A DNA stretch of 64,000 nt from JBBPYC01 sp965218765 (GTDB taxonomy: Bacteria; Pseudomonadota; Gammaproteobacteria; Burkholderiales; Burkholderiaceae_C). The notes under the pieces were generated by a model. That model did no database searches. It was given only the letters and a program-made list of their open reading frames with translations, and had not been told where the DNA came from. Below, piece after piece: positions 43,774 to 52,639 of this stretch. The stretch lies in the NCBI GenBank assembly GCA_965218765.1, contig CBDCLU010000001.1:363929-427928 (forward strand), in the 5' to 3' direction. Within the stretch, counting starts at the first letter, position 1, and each line of letters starts with the position of its first letter. The translations under genes and the position numbers were made by a program.

Positions 43774-44769
43774 ATGACCACACGCCGCCGCTTCGCCCCC
43801 GCCTTGTTCCTCACCGCCGCGCTGGCGTTCGGCACCACGCTGCCGGCCGCCGCCCAGACCGAACTCAAGCTCGGCCACGTCGGCGGACCCGGTTCGCTGT
43901 TCGAGCTGTCGGCCAACGAGTTCGCGCGGCGCGCCAACGACAAGCTCGGCAGCAAGGCGAAAGTCGTCGTGTTCGGCTCGAGCCAGCTCGGTGGCGACCG
44001 CGAACTGCTGCAGAAGCTGCGCCTGGGCACCGTAGAGTTCGCCATTCCGTCCAGCGTGATGTCCTCCGAGGTCGATGCGTTCGGCATGTTCGAGATGCCG
44101 TATCTCGTGAAGAACCGCGAGCACATGAAAAAGATCGAGGCCGAGATCGTCTGGCCGACGCTGGCGCCGCTGGCCGAAGCCAAGGGCTACAAGCTGCTGG
44201 CCGTCTGGGAAAACGGCTTTCGCGACATCACGAACAATGCGCGGCCGATCAACAAGCCCGAAGACTTGAACGGCCTGAAGCTGCGCGTGCCGCAAAGCAC
44301 CTGGCGCATCAAGATGTTCCAGGCCTACGGCGCAAACCCGTCGCCGATGGCGTTGTCCGAAGTGTTCGTGGCGCTGCAGACCGGCGTGATGGACGGGCAG
44401 GAAAATCCGCTCACACAGATTTACTCGTCCAAGTTTCAGGAGGTGCAGAAGTACCTGTCGCTGACTGGCCACGTCTACACGCCGGCTTATCTGGCTACGG
44501 GCCGCAAGTTCAATTCGCTGCCGAAAGACGTGCAGGACATCCTGTCGCAGGCCGCGAAGGACACCCAGGCTTATGTCTACGAACAGGCTGCCAAGCTCGA
44601 CGACGATCTGCTGACCAAGATCAAGTCGGCTGGCGTCAAGGTCAACGAGGCCGACAAGGATGCATTCATCGCCGCGAGCAAGCCGGTGTATGAAGAGTTT
44701 GCGAAGGAAGTGCCCGCTGGCGGCAAGCTGGTCGAGCAGGCGATTGCGCTCGGCAAGGGGATGAGGTGA
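43774..44769 (+). CDS. TRAP transporter solute-binding protein (DctP family)
   Basis: Periplasmic receptor of a sodium-driven TRAP importer, 331 residues. AGGAA lies nine bases upstream of the ATG, and a signal peptide ends AAAQTELK. The family blocks are LKLGHVGGPGSLFELSANEF, VVVFGSSQLGGDRELLQKL, WENGFRDITNNARPI, LKLRVPQSTWRIKMFQAYGANP (with the ligand-carboxylate Arg) and VFVALQTGVMDGQENPL. These point to an organic acid ligand. First gene of the transport set and of the catabolic cluster that follows. Confidence 0.93.
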   Translation: MTTRRRFAPALFLTAALAFGTTLPAAAQTELKLGHVGGPGSLFELSANEFARRANDKLGSKAKVVVFGSSQLGGDRELLQKLRLGTVEFAIPSSVMSSEVDAFGMFEMPYLVKNREHMKKIEAEIVWPTLAPLAEAKGYKLLAVWENGFRDITNNARPINKPEDLNGLKLRVPQSTWRIKMFQAYGANPSPMALSEVFVALQTGVMDGQENPLTQIYSSKFQEVQKYLSLTGHVYTPAYLATGRKFNSLPKDVQDILSQAAKDTQAYVYEQAAKLDDDLLTKIKSAGVKVNEADKDAFIAASKPVYEEFAKEVPAGGKLVEQAIALGKGMR

Positions 44770-44906
44770 GCCCGCGGTGCGCTGCAACGACCGCCGCGTT
44801 TCGCGCGCGCTAGCATTTGCGAGATCCGGCCGGCCCTGCAACGAAAGGGCGGCTGCCTCCGTTTTCTCCTACTTCTTCTCCTTCTTCTCCGTCCGAGGCT
44901 CTTCGC

Positions 44907-45443
44907 TTGATCACCTCTCTCAGGCGCGTGTTCGAACGTGCCCTCACCGCATTCGTGCTGCTGTTGCTCGCAGGCTTGGCCGTCGTCATCCTGTATGCGG
45001 TCGCATGCCGCAAGCTCGGCTATTCGCTGGTCTGGTATGACGAGGTCGCGTCCATCATGCTCGCGTGGCTGACCTATTACGGCGCCGCACTCGCTGCGCT
45101 GCACCGCGCGCACATCGGGTTTCCAGGGCTGGTCAATTCGCTGCCGCCGCGCTGGCGGATTGCGGCGGTCTGGTTCGCTGAAGCCTGCGTGATCGGCTTC
45201 TTTGCGCTGCTCAGCTGGTTCGGCCTGCAGGTGCTGCTGATCCTGAGCGGCGACTCATTGGTCAGCCTGCCCTGGGTGCCGACGCGCTTCACGCAATCCG
45301 TGATCCCGGTCGGTGGCGCGTTGTTCATCATTGCGCAACTGCTCAGCCTGCCCGAGGTGCTGCGTCAGGCCAGAAGCGGGCGCATTGCGGATCATGAACA
45401 ACGGGCGGTGGACGCGCCCATGCAGCAGGGAGCGCGCTCGTGA
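44907..45443 (+). CDS. TRAP transporter small membrane subunit (DctQ family)
   Basis: 178 residues with four membrane helices. The DctQ marks are present: VWYDEVASIMLAWLTYYGAALAAL near the N-terminus and LPWVPTRFTQSVIPVGGALF near the end. The TTG at 44907 is chosen as start because GAGG lies eight bases upstream and the first helix follows at once; the open frame reaches further up through a Ser/Pro stretch without a better start. Its stop overlaps the GTG of the large subunit by four bases. Confidence 0.88.
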   Translation: MITSLRRVFERALTAFVLLLLAGLAVVILYAVACRKLGYSLVWYDEVASIMLAWLTYYGAALAALHRAHIGFPGLVNSLPPRWRIAAVWFAEACVIGFFALLSWFGLQVLLILSGDSLVSLPWVPTRFTQSVIPVGGALFIIAQLLSLPEVLRQARSGRIADHEQRAVDAPMQQGARS

Positions 45444-46723
45444 CCGTGGGCCTGATGTTCCTCGGCCTGGTCGGGCTGATCCTGCTGAACGTGCCGATCG
45501 CGATATCGCTCGGGCTGGTTGCGATGGCCGCGATGGTTTTTTCGGGCGGCATCGATTCGCTGCTGAATTCGGCGATCGTGATGTTCACGGGCGCCACGAG
45601 TTTTCCGCTGCTCGCGATTCCGCTGTTCATCCTGGCCGGCGCAATCATGAACACCTCGAGCCTGTCGCGGCGGTTGATCGCATTCGCGGGTGCGCTGCTG
45701 GGCTTCATCCGTGGCGGCCTCGCGATGATCACGATCGGCACCTCGATGTTCTTCGCCGAGATCTCGGGTTCGGCTGTCGCCGACGTCGCCGCGATGGGCT
45801 CGATCCTGATTCCGGCGATGAAAAACAAAGGCTATCCGAAGGAGTTTGCAGCAGCCATCATGTCGTCGTCCGCGACGCTGGCCGTGATCATCCCGCCATC
45901 GATCCCGATGATCCTGTACGCGGTGATGGCCGACACGTCGGTCGTGCAGATCTTCGTTGCCGGCATCGTGCCCGGCGTGCTGGCCGGCGTCGGCATGATG
46001 GCGCTGTCGTACTGGTACGCACGGCGCTACGACTACCCGGTCGAGGAGGTGTTCCAGTGGAGCCGCGTGAAGTCCACGTTCAAGGACGCAGCCTGGGCTT
46101 TTCTGCTACCCGTGATCATCCTGGGCGGCATCTTCGGCGGCATCGTGACGGCCACCGAAGGCGCGGCGCTCGCGGTGCTGGCTGCGCTTTTCATCGGCGG
46201 CGTGATCTACCGCGAACTGAACTGGCGGCACCTGTACGACGCGATGGTCGAAGGCGCGATCCAGACCGCGATCGTGATGCTGCTGGTGGCCGCGTCCGCG
46301 CTGCTCGGCGTCTACCTGACCGAGCAGCAGATGCCGCAGCAGCTCGCGCAGTGGTTGTCCGGCATCACGACCAATCGCTATGCGGTGCTGGGCATTTTGA
46401 ACGTGTTCTTTCTGCTGATCGGCCTGTTCCTGCACTCGGCCGCCGCGATCATCCTCGTCGTGCCGATCGTGATGCCGCTGGTGAATGCGGTCGGCATCGA
46501 CCCTGTGCATTTCGGTCTGGTCGTCACCTTGAACCTCGGCATCGGCCAGCAGACGCCGCCGGTCGCGAGCGTGCTGATGGCGTCGTGCTCGATCGCCAAG
46601 GCCGACATGTGGGCCGTCACGCGCGTGAACCTGCCGTTCATCGGCGTGCTGATTGCCACCCTGCTGATCGTGACCTACGTGCCGGCAGTGCCGATGGCGC
46701 TGGTGCATCTTTTCTACCGATAG
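45440..46723 (+). CDS. TRAP transporter large permease (DctM family)
   Basis: 427 residues, GTG start overlapping the dctQ stop. About 12 membrane helices. Family motifs: VPIAISLGLVAMAAM, IPLFILAGAIMNTS, FFAEISGSAVADVAAMGSI, SATLAVIIPPSIPMILYA and the final GIGQQTPPVASVL. It forms the channel with DctQ and uses sodium gradients. The next gene, a crotonase, starts nine bases after its stop, so transport and metabolism share one transcript. Confidence 0.93.
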   Translation: MTVGLMFLGLVGLILLNVPIAISLGLVAMAAMVFSGGIDSLLNSAIVMFTGATSFPLLAIPLFILAGAIMNTSSLSRRLIAFAGALLGFIRGGLAMITIGTSMFFAEISGSAVADVAAMGSILIPAMKNKGYPKEFAAAIMSSSATLAVIIPPSIPMILYAVMADTSVVQIFVAGIVPGVLAGVGMMALSYWYARRYDYPVEEVFQWSRVKSTFKDAAWAFLLPVIILGGIFGGIVTATEGAALAVLAALFIGGVIYRELNWRHLYDAMVEGAIQTAIVMLLVAASALLGVYLTEQQMPQQLAQWLSGITTNRYAVLGILNVFFLLIGLFLHSAAAIILVVPIVMPLVNAVGIDPVHFGLVVTLNLGIGQQTPPVASVLMASCSIAKADMWAVTRVNLPFIGVLIATLLIVTYVPAVPMALVHLFYR

Positions 46724-46731
46724 GGCAAGCG

Positions 46732-47511
46732 ATGGACGAGTTGATCCTGCTCACACGCGACGGTGCGATTGCCACCGTCACCCTGAACCGCCCGGACAAG
46801 CTCAACGCCCTCACCAAGCCGATGTGGCAGCGGCTCGGAGCGCTGATGCGCGAACTGTCCGCCGACGACTCCTTGCGCTGCATCGTGCTGCGCGGCGCGG
46901 GCGGCAAGGCGTTCGCGCCGGGCAACGACATCGGCGAATTCGAGACCGAGCGCAGCGACTTCGCACAGGGCAAGGCGTACGGCGCGGTGCTGCACGATGC
47001 GCTCGGCGCGATCGCCGACTGCCGCCATCCGACCGTCGCGCTGATCGAAGGCATCTGCGTCGGCGGCGGGCTCGAGATCGCGGCGCTGTGCGACCTGCGC
47101 ATCTGCGGCGAAAGCAGCCGCTTCGGCGTGCCGATCAACAAGCTCGGGCTGGTGATGGCGCATGCGGAACTGGCCGCGCTGGTGCAGTTGGCAGGCCGTG
47201 CGGTGGCGTTGGAAATGCTGCTCGAAGGCCGCGTGTTCGGCGCTGCGGAGGCATTGACCAAGCGGCTCGTGAACCGGGTCGTGCCGGACGCGCAGGTCGA
47301 ATCGGAGGCCTACGCCACGGCGCGACGCATCGCCGCCGGTGCGCCACTGGTCGCGCGCTGGCACAAGCAGTTCCTGCGGGAGATCGAAGCGGGCCAGCCG
47401 CTGACCCGGGTGCAACGCGACGAAGGCTTTCGCTGCTACGACACCGAGGATTTCCAGATCGGGTACCGCGCCTTTCTCGACAAGCAGGCGCCCGAGTTCG
47501 TCGGCCGATGA
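46732..47511 (+). CDS. Crotonase/enoyl-CoA hydratase-family protein lacking one catalytic Glu
   Basis: 259 residues of crotonase fold acting on a CoA thioester. The oxyanion loops GKAFAPGNDIGEFE and VGGGLEIAALCDLRI are present, the latter with the Glu equivalent to Glu144 of rat hydratase. At the Glu164 position the family reads PE(I/V), whereas this protein has FGVPINKLGLVMAHAEL, with no Glu. Classic water addition to an enoyl-CoA usually needs both, so it may catalyse another crotonase reaction (hydrolysis, decarboxylation, isomerisation). Its stop overlaps the start of the CoA-transferase (ATGA). Confidence 0.88.
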   Translation: MDELILLTRDGAIATVTLNRPDKLNALTKPMWQRLGALMRELSADDSLRCIVLRGAGGKAFAPGNDIGEFETERSDFAQGKAYGAVLHDALGAIADCRHPTVALIEGICVGGGLEIAALCDLRICGESSRFGVPINKLGLVMAHAELAALVQLAGRAVALEMLLEGRVFGAAEALTKRLVNRVVPDAQVESEAYATARRIAAGAPLVARWHKQFLREIEAGQPLTRVQRDEGFRCYDTEDFQIGYRAFLDKQAPEFVGR

Positions 47512-48731
47512 CGAGCGTGACAGCAGGAACGCCCACCGGCCCGCTCGCCGGCCTGAAAGTGCTCGAACTCGCGCAGATCATGGCGGGCCCGAGCTGCGGC
47601 GCGTTGCTCGCAGACCTCGGCGCCGACGTGATCAAGGTCGAGAAACTGCCGGGCGGCGACGATACGCGCCGCTATGCCGAGCCGAGCGTGAATGGCGAAT
47701 CGGCCGCGTTCATGATGATGAACCGCAACAAGCGCGGCATCGCGGTCGATCTGAAAACACCGGGCGGCAAGCGCGTGCTCAAGCGCCTGGTCGAACGCGC
47801 CGACGTGCTGACCGAGAACTACCGGCGCGGCGCGCTCGAGCGCCTGGGCCTTGGCTACGACACACTGCACGCGTTGAACCCGGCGCTGATCTACTGCTCG
47901 ATCTCCGGCTATGGCCGCACCGGCCCGGCCGCCGACAAAGGCGGGTTCGACTTGGTCGCGCAAGGCGTCAGCGGCCTGATGAGCATCACCGGCGAGCCCG
48001 GCGGCGCACCGGTGAAAGTCGGCAGCCCGGTGACGGACCTGAACGCGGGCCTGCTGGCCGCCCTGGGCATCGTCTCGGCCTACGTGCATCGGCTCAAGAC
48101 GGGCGAAGGCCAGTTCGTCGATACGTCGTTGATGGAAGCCGGGATTCATCAGACCGCGTGGCAGGCCGCGATCTTCTTTGCGACCGGCCGCTCGCCCGGC
48201 CCGGGCGGCTCCGCGCACGTGCTGGCAGCGCCCTATCAGGCATTCCCGACGGCGGACGGCTGGATCAACATCGGCGGCGCGAACCAGTCGAACTGGGAAC
48301 GCATCGCACGGCTGGTCGGTGCGCCGGAGCTGATCGCGGACGCGCGCTTCATCGACAACACCGCGCGCATGGCGCACCGTGACGAGCTGGTGCGGCTGTT
48401 GAGCGAGCGGCTGCGGCAGCGGCCGACGTGCGAATGGCTGCAGGCACTGGACGCCGCCGACATTCCCGCCGGGCCGATTCAAAGCATCGGCGAGATGGCC
48501 GCAGACCCGCAGACGCTGGCGCGTGAGATGGTGGTCGAGCTCACGCATCCGGTGGCCGGCCGCACGCGTGCGCTCGGCCTGCCGGTCAAGTTCAGCGCCA
48601 CGCCGGGCAACGTGCGCGGGCCCGCGCCGACGTTCGGGCAGCACACGCGGCAGGTGCTGCTGGAGCATGGCTTCAACGATGCCGAGATCGAAGCGCTGGC
48701 GGCCGAAGGCGCGGTCCGGCTCGGCGCCTGA
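47508..48731 (+). CDS. Family III CoA-transferase (CaiB/BaiF type)
   Basis: Moves CoA from one acyl-CoA to a free acid by way of an aspartyl anhydride. 407 residues. Markers are LKVLELAQIMAGPSCGALLADLGADVIKVEK, ENYRRGALERLGLGYDTL, ISGYGRTGP and VGSPVTDLNAGLLAALG with the nucleophile Asp177. Donor and acceptor are unknown. It is translated in step with the crotonase before it, and a perfect stem-loop follows it, so TRAP genes, crotonase and CoA-transferase form one unit. Confidence 0.92.
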   Translation: MTSVTAGTPTGPLAGLKVLELAQIMAGPSCGALLADLGADVIKVEKLPGGDDTRRYAEPSVNGESAAFMMMNRNKRGIAVDLKTPGGKRVLKRLVERADVLTENYRRGALERLGLGYDTLHALNPALIYCSISGYGRTGPAADKGGFDLVAQGVSGLMSITGEPGGAPVKVGSPVTDLNAGLLAALGIVSAYVHRLKTGEGQFVDTSLMEAGIHQTAWQAAIFFATGRSPGPGGSAHVLAAPYQAFPTADGWINIGGANQSNWERIARLVGAPELIADARFIDNTARMAHRDELVRLLSERLRQRPTCEWLQALDAADIPAGPIQSIGEMAADPQTLAREMVVELTHPVAGRTRALGLPVKFSATPGNVRGPAPTFGQHTRQVLLEHGFNDAEIEALAAEGAVRLGA

Positions 48732-48736
48732 GCGCA

Positions 48737-48767
48737 GCGCGACGACCTGCAAGGGCGGTCGTCGCGC
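48737..48767 (+). terminator. Perfect 11-bp stem-loop after the CoA-transferase gene
   Basis: GCGCGACGACC (48737-48747) and its exact complement (48757-48767) with a nine-base loop, six bases after the CoA-transferase stop. There is no T-run. It probably ends or attenuates the TRAP-CoA-transferase transcript before the VOC gene. Confidence 0.55.
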
Positions 48768-48843
48768 GCTCGGCTAAGTCGCCAGCAGCCCCGGCGTGCA
48801 GCGCGCGGCCACCCTGGCCCGCTGCTGGTGACAATTGGTGCGC

Positions 48844-49581
48844 ATGAGCACCAATCAGCAGACAGCCGCAGCAGGCACGAACCACCTGCCGCCCAGCGGC
48901 ACCACGGCTATCGACCACCTGGTGCTGCTGGCCGCGACCCTAACCCAAGGCACGGCCTGGTGCGAGGCCACGCTTGGCGTGATGCCCGACCCCGGCGGCA
49001 AGCATCCGTTGATGGGCACGCACAACCGCTTGCTGAACATCGCCAGCGCCGAGTTTCCCGCTGCCTATCTGGAGTTGATTGCTATCGACAGAGAAGCAAA
49101 CCATGCAGGCAGCACCAGCGCTTGCCGCTGGTTCGATATGGATTCTGCGGTGTTGCAGGCGCAAGTCGCGGCGCACGGCCCGCAGCTGATTCACTTCGTG
49201 GCGCGGGTGCCGGACATCGATGCGGCGGTCGCGTCGCTGCAGCCGTTGCAGATCGATCGCGGCGCGGTCATCGATGCGTCGCGCCCCACGCCGGCCGGCC
49301 TGCTGCGCTGGCGCATCAGCGTGCGGAGCGACGGCCAGCGGCTGTTCGACGGCGCGTTGCCGACCTTGATCGAATGGGGCGAAGGCCTGCATCCGACTAG
49401 GTCGTTGCCCAGGCGTGGCGTGGCGCTGCGCAGGCTTGCGGTGCAGCACCCGCAGGAAACGACATTGGCGTCCGCGTACCGCCTGATCAGGCTGCCCGGC
49501 GTGTCGGTCACGGCCGGGCCCGCGTGCCTGACTGCCTCGCTGGACACGCCGAACGGGCCAGTCACACTGGCCAGCGCTTGA
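48844..49581 (+). CDS. Glyoxalase-like (VOC superfamily) protein
   Basis: 245 residues from MSTNQQTAAAG. It matches the single-chain glyoxalase-like domain family: AIDHLVLLAATLTQGTAWCEA, GVMPDPGGKHPLMGTHNRLL, YLELIAIDREA, then HFVARVPDIDAAVASL and IEWGEGLHPT. VOC proteins use a metal for isomerisation, ring cleavage or epimerisation; the His and Glu ligands here are plausible but the reaction is open. The loop REANHAGSTSACR between strand and RWFDMD is longer than I expect and resembles the dispersed repeat in frame. It sits between the CoA-transferase and an MFS carrier. Confidence 0.82.
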   Translation: MSTNQQTAAAGTNHLPPSGTTAIDHLVLLAATLTQGTAWCEATLGVMPDPGGKHPLMGTHNRLLNIASAEFPAAYLELIAIDREANHAGSTSACRWFDMDSAVLQAQVAAHGPQLIHFVARVPDIDAAVASLQPLQIDRGAVIDASRPTPAGLLRWRISVRSDGQRLFDGALPTLIEWGEGLHPTRSLPRRGVALRRLAVQHPQETTLASAYRLIRLPGVSVTAGPACLTASLDTPNGPVTLASA

Positions 49582-49612
49582 GCCAGGGCGGCGCCTGCTC
49601 GGCAAGGCATCC

Positions 49613-50824
49613 ATGAACGCCACCTCCTTCACGCAGCGCGCGACGCTGCCGATCACCCTGCTCGTGCAGGCCGCTTCATCGGCTGCGTTGATCGCGCCGG
49701 CAGTCGCTGCGCCGCGGCTGCTGGTTGCGCTCGACCTGGGCGCGGTGGCGGTCGGCATCTACATCGCGCTGGTCTATGTGGCCGCGATGTTCTCCGGGCT
49801 TTGGGGCGCGGCGCTCGCGCGGCGGCTCGGGCCGATCCGCACCAGCCAGTGCGCGCTCGCGTGCAGCGCGGCGGGACTGCTGCTGGTCGCGCTCGCGCAG
49901 CCGGTGCTGGGCGTGATCGGCGCGGTGTTGATCGGCATCGGCTACGGGCCGATCACGCCGAGCAGCTCGGAAATGCTGGCGCGCACCACGCCGCCCGAGC
50001 GCATGGCGCTGGTGTTCTCAATCAAGCAGACCGGCGTGCCGCTGGGCGGCACCATCGCGGGCCTGGTGGTGCCCGGCGTGCTGGTGGCCAGCGGCATCGG
50101 CGCGGCGCTCGGCGTGGTGGCGCTGCTGTGCGCGAGCGGCGCGCTGCTCGCGCAACTGCTGCGGCGCGAGATCGATGCGGCGCGCGATCCGCAGGCCCGG
50201 CTGCCGGTCGCAGCCGACATCACGCGCCCGTTGCAGGCGGTGCTCAGGCACCCGATCCTGCGCCGCGTGGCGATGTCCACGTTCGTGTTCTCGATCGTGC
50301 AGGCAGCCGTGACGTCGTATCTGGTGAGCTTTTTGACGACCGACCTGCACTGGACCCTGGTACAGGCCGGCGCCGCATCGGCCGTGGCGCAAGGCGCGGC
50401 GGTGATCGGGCGCGTGCTCTGGGGTGCGCTCGCGGACCGCCTGAGCGATGGTTCCCGCCGCATGCTGCTGGCGCTCAGCATCGCGATGGCGCTCGCCGGC
50501 CTGGCGATGGCGGCGTTGTCGCCCGCCACGCCGACTGCGCTGGTGCTGGTGCTGCTGGCTGGCTATGGTGCGACGGCGGTCGGCTGGAACGGCGTCTATC
50601 TGGCCACCGTCGCGCGCGTGGCGCCGCGCGGGGAAGCAGCGCGCGCGACGGCCGGCTGCCTGTTCTTCACGTTCTTCGGCGCGGTGATCGGCTCGCCGCT
50701 GTTCGGCTGGGCCAGCCACGCGCTCGGGTCGATCGGCATGGCGTATGCGGCGCTGGTGGTGCCGCTCGCGCTGGCGCTCTGGCTGCTGAGCAAACGCTGG
50801 CCGCAGCCGGCCGCTGCGCCGTGA
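49613..50824 (+). CDS. Major facilitator superfamily transporter
   Basis: 403 residues and twelve predicted membrane helices. The inter-helix signature ALARRLGPIRTS follows helix 2, and the mid-protein ARTTPPERMALVFSIKQTGVPLGGTIAG and the matching ALADRLSDGSRRMLL after helix 8 show the two-fold repeat. The cyanate/CynX-like and organic-acid groups of the MFS are the nearest by feel, but the substrate is not predictable. It is 31 bp after the VOC gene and probably belongs to the same pathway as uptake or export. Confidence 0.9.
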   Translation: MNATSFTQRATLPITLLVQAASSAALIAPAVAAPRLLVALDLGAVAVGIYIALVYVAAMFSGLWGAALARRLGPIRTSQCALACSAAGLLLVALAQPVLGVIGAVLIGIGYGPITPSSSEMLARTTPPERMALVFSIKQTGVPLGGTIAGLVVPGVLVASGIGAALGVVALLCASGALLAQLLRREIDAARDPQARLPVAADITRPLQAVLRHPILRRVAMSTFVFSIVQAAVTSYLVSFLTTDLHWTLVQAGAASAVAQGAAVIGRVLWGALADRLSDGSRRMLLALSIAMALAGLAMAALSPATPTALVLVLLAGYGATAVGWNGVYLATVARVAPRGEAARATAGCLFFTFFGAVIGSPLFGWASHALGSIGMAYAALVVPLALALWLLSKRWPQPAAAP

Positions 50825-50938
50825 GGACATGCGTTTCATGCAGCGCATGCCGCCTGCAGCCTTCGCTCATATGCCGGTCGACAGCGCGACGGCTCGATCG
50901 GCGATCTTTCAGCGGCGGCTCGCAAGCCGATGGTCAGC

Positions 50939-50975
50939 ATGACGTACCTGTCGATTTTCCGACGGTACGCGTCAT
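50939..50975. promoter_or_regulatory. Imperfect dyad upstream of the acyl-CoA ligase gene
   Basis: ATGACGTACCTGTCG and CGACGGTACGCGTCAT are near complements around a six-base centre, about 80 bp before the ligase start in a 231-bp gap without genes. This is a possible operator for the ligase-SDR pair, different in sequence from the dyad before the TRAP genes. Confidence 0.35.
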
Positions 50976-51055
50976 GGAAAACCTATGATGAATGAACCGA
51001 CTTTTCACCAACGCTGCACACGACCCATGCGCATGCACCAACCCGATCGACCGCG

Positions 51056-52600
51056 ATGAACGACTGGACTAGCCAACCCTTCGGCGCGATCTGCGACCTG
51101 ATTCGCGCGCATGCGCGCGAAGAGCCGCAGCGCCCGGCCGTGCGCGCGGGCGAACGCCTGCTCGACTACGGCGGGCTCGATGATTTGATGGACCGCGTGG
51201 CCGCCGCCTTGCAGCGTGACGGCTTCGCGGCAGGCGACTGCATCGCCATCTGCGCAGCGAGTTCGATCGAATATGTCGCGACGTTCCTCGGGGCGCTGCG
51301 GGCCGGCGTCGTGGTCGCGCCGCTGGCACCGAGCGCGACCGCCGACAGCCTGCTGCGCATGCAGCAGGACGCCGATGCGAAGCTGCTGTTCGTCGATGCA
51401 AGCACCGAAGCGGCGGTCGGCCCGGCGGCAGCAGGCGGCATACCCCGCATCGCGCTTGATGATGCATCCGCAGGCCGCGCGTTCGGCGACTGGCTGGCAC
51501 CGCCCGGCGCTCGACCGGCCCCGGTGGAGATCCATCCGACGCTCGCGTTCAACATCATCTATTCGTCCGGCACCACGGGCGAGCCGAAGGGCATCGTGCA
51601 GTCGCATGCGATGCGCTGGGCGCATGTGGTGCGCGGCGCAACGTACGAGTACGGCCCGCGCACCGTGACCTTGCTGTCCACGCCGCTGTATTCGAACACC
51701 ACGCTGGTCGTGTTTTTTCCGACGCTCAGCTTCGGCGGCTGCCTCGTGCTGATGAACAGGTTCGATGCCGGCGGTTATCTGGCGCTTGCGCAGGAGGTGC
51801 GCGCCACCCACACGATGCTGGTGCCCGTGCAGTACCAGCGCATCATGGCGCGGCCGGATTTCGACTCGTACGACCTGAGCAGCTTCAAATTCAAGTTCTC
51901 CACCAGCGCGCCGTTCTCGGCCGCCGTGAAGGCTGACGTGCTGAAGCGCTGGCCCGGTGGCTTGGTCGAGTTCTACGGCATGACCGAAGGCGGCGGCAGC
52001 TGCATCCTGGAAGCGCACCGGCATCCGACCAAGCTGCACACGGTCGGCCCGCCGGCGGCGACCAGTGACATCCGGCTGATCGACGACGACGGCAATGAAG
52101 TGGCCAAAGGCGAAGCCGGCGAAGTGGTCGGCCATTCGCCGGGCATGATGACCGGCTACCACAAGCACCCGGGCAAGACGCGCGAAGCCGAATGGTTCAG
52201 CCCCGAAGGCAAGCGCTTCATCCGCACCGGCGACGTGGGCCGCTTCGACGAGGACGGCTTTCTGACGCTGTTCGACCGCAAGAAGGACATGGTCATCTCG
52301 GGCGGCTTCAACGTCTATCCGAGTGACTTGGAAGCCGTGCTGCGCGAGCACCCGACGGTGGCCGATGCGTCGGTGATCGGCGTGCCGTCCGAGCAGTGGG
52401 GCGAGACGCCGGTGGCATTCGTGGTTAGCAGACCCGGCCCGCAACGCATCGACGAAGCCGGCCTGCGCGACTGGGCCAACGAGCGCCTGGGCAAGACGCA
52501 GCGGCTCGCGGCGCTGCACTTCATCGACGAGCTGCCGCGCAGCGCGATCGGCAAGGTGCTCAAACGCGAATTGCGGGACCGGCACGCAGCCGGCCGTTGA
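51056..52600 (+). CDS. Class I adenylate-forming acyl-CoA ligase
   Basis: Activates a carboxylic acid to its CoA thioester through an acyl-AMP. 514 residues. ATP P-loop IIYSSGTTGEPKGIVQSH, substrate/adenine motif EFYGMTEGGGSC, hinge RTGDVGRFDEDGFLTLFDRKKDMVISGG and the C-terminal catalytic Lys in RSAIGKVLKREL are all intact. Long-chain, aryl or terpenoid acids are all possible. It begins 231 bp after the MFS gene, behind its own dyad, and is followed at 39 bp by the SDR. Confidence 0.92.
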   Translation: MNDWTSQPFGAICDLIRAHAREEPQRPAVRAGERLLDYGGLDDLMDRVAAALQRDGFAAGDCIAICAASSIEYVATFLGALRAGVVVAPLAPSATADSLLRMQQDADAKLLFVDASTEAAVGPAAAGGIPRIALDDASAGRAFGDWLAPPGARPAPVEIHPTLAFNIIYSSGTTGEPKGIVQSHAMRWAHVVRGATYEYGPRTVTLLSTPLYSNTTLVVFFPTLSFGGCLVLMNRFDAGGYLALAQEVRATHTMLVPVQYQRIMARPDFDSYDLSSFKFKFSTSAPFSAAVKADVLKRWPGGLVEFYGMTEGGGSCILEAHRHPTKLHTVGPPAATSDIRLIDDDGNEVAKGEAGEVVGHSPGMMTGYHKHPGKTREAEWFSPEGKRFIRTGDVGRFDEDGFLTLFDRKKDMVISGGFNVYPSDLEAVLREHPTVADASVIGVPSEQWGETPVAFVVSRPGPQRIDEAGLRDWANERLGKTQRLAALHFIDELPRSAIGKVLKRELRDRHAAGR

Positions 52601-52639
52601 GCATCCGCACCTGCTGCATCAACACCGGAAGGAAACGAC

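Noticed and set aside
45313..46731. Upstream extension of the crotonase frame over the dctM gene
   Set aside because: The extension is Arg-rich shadow sequence of dctM. The ATG at 46732, nine bases after the dctM stop, gives the normal crotonase length.
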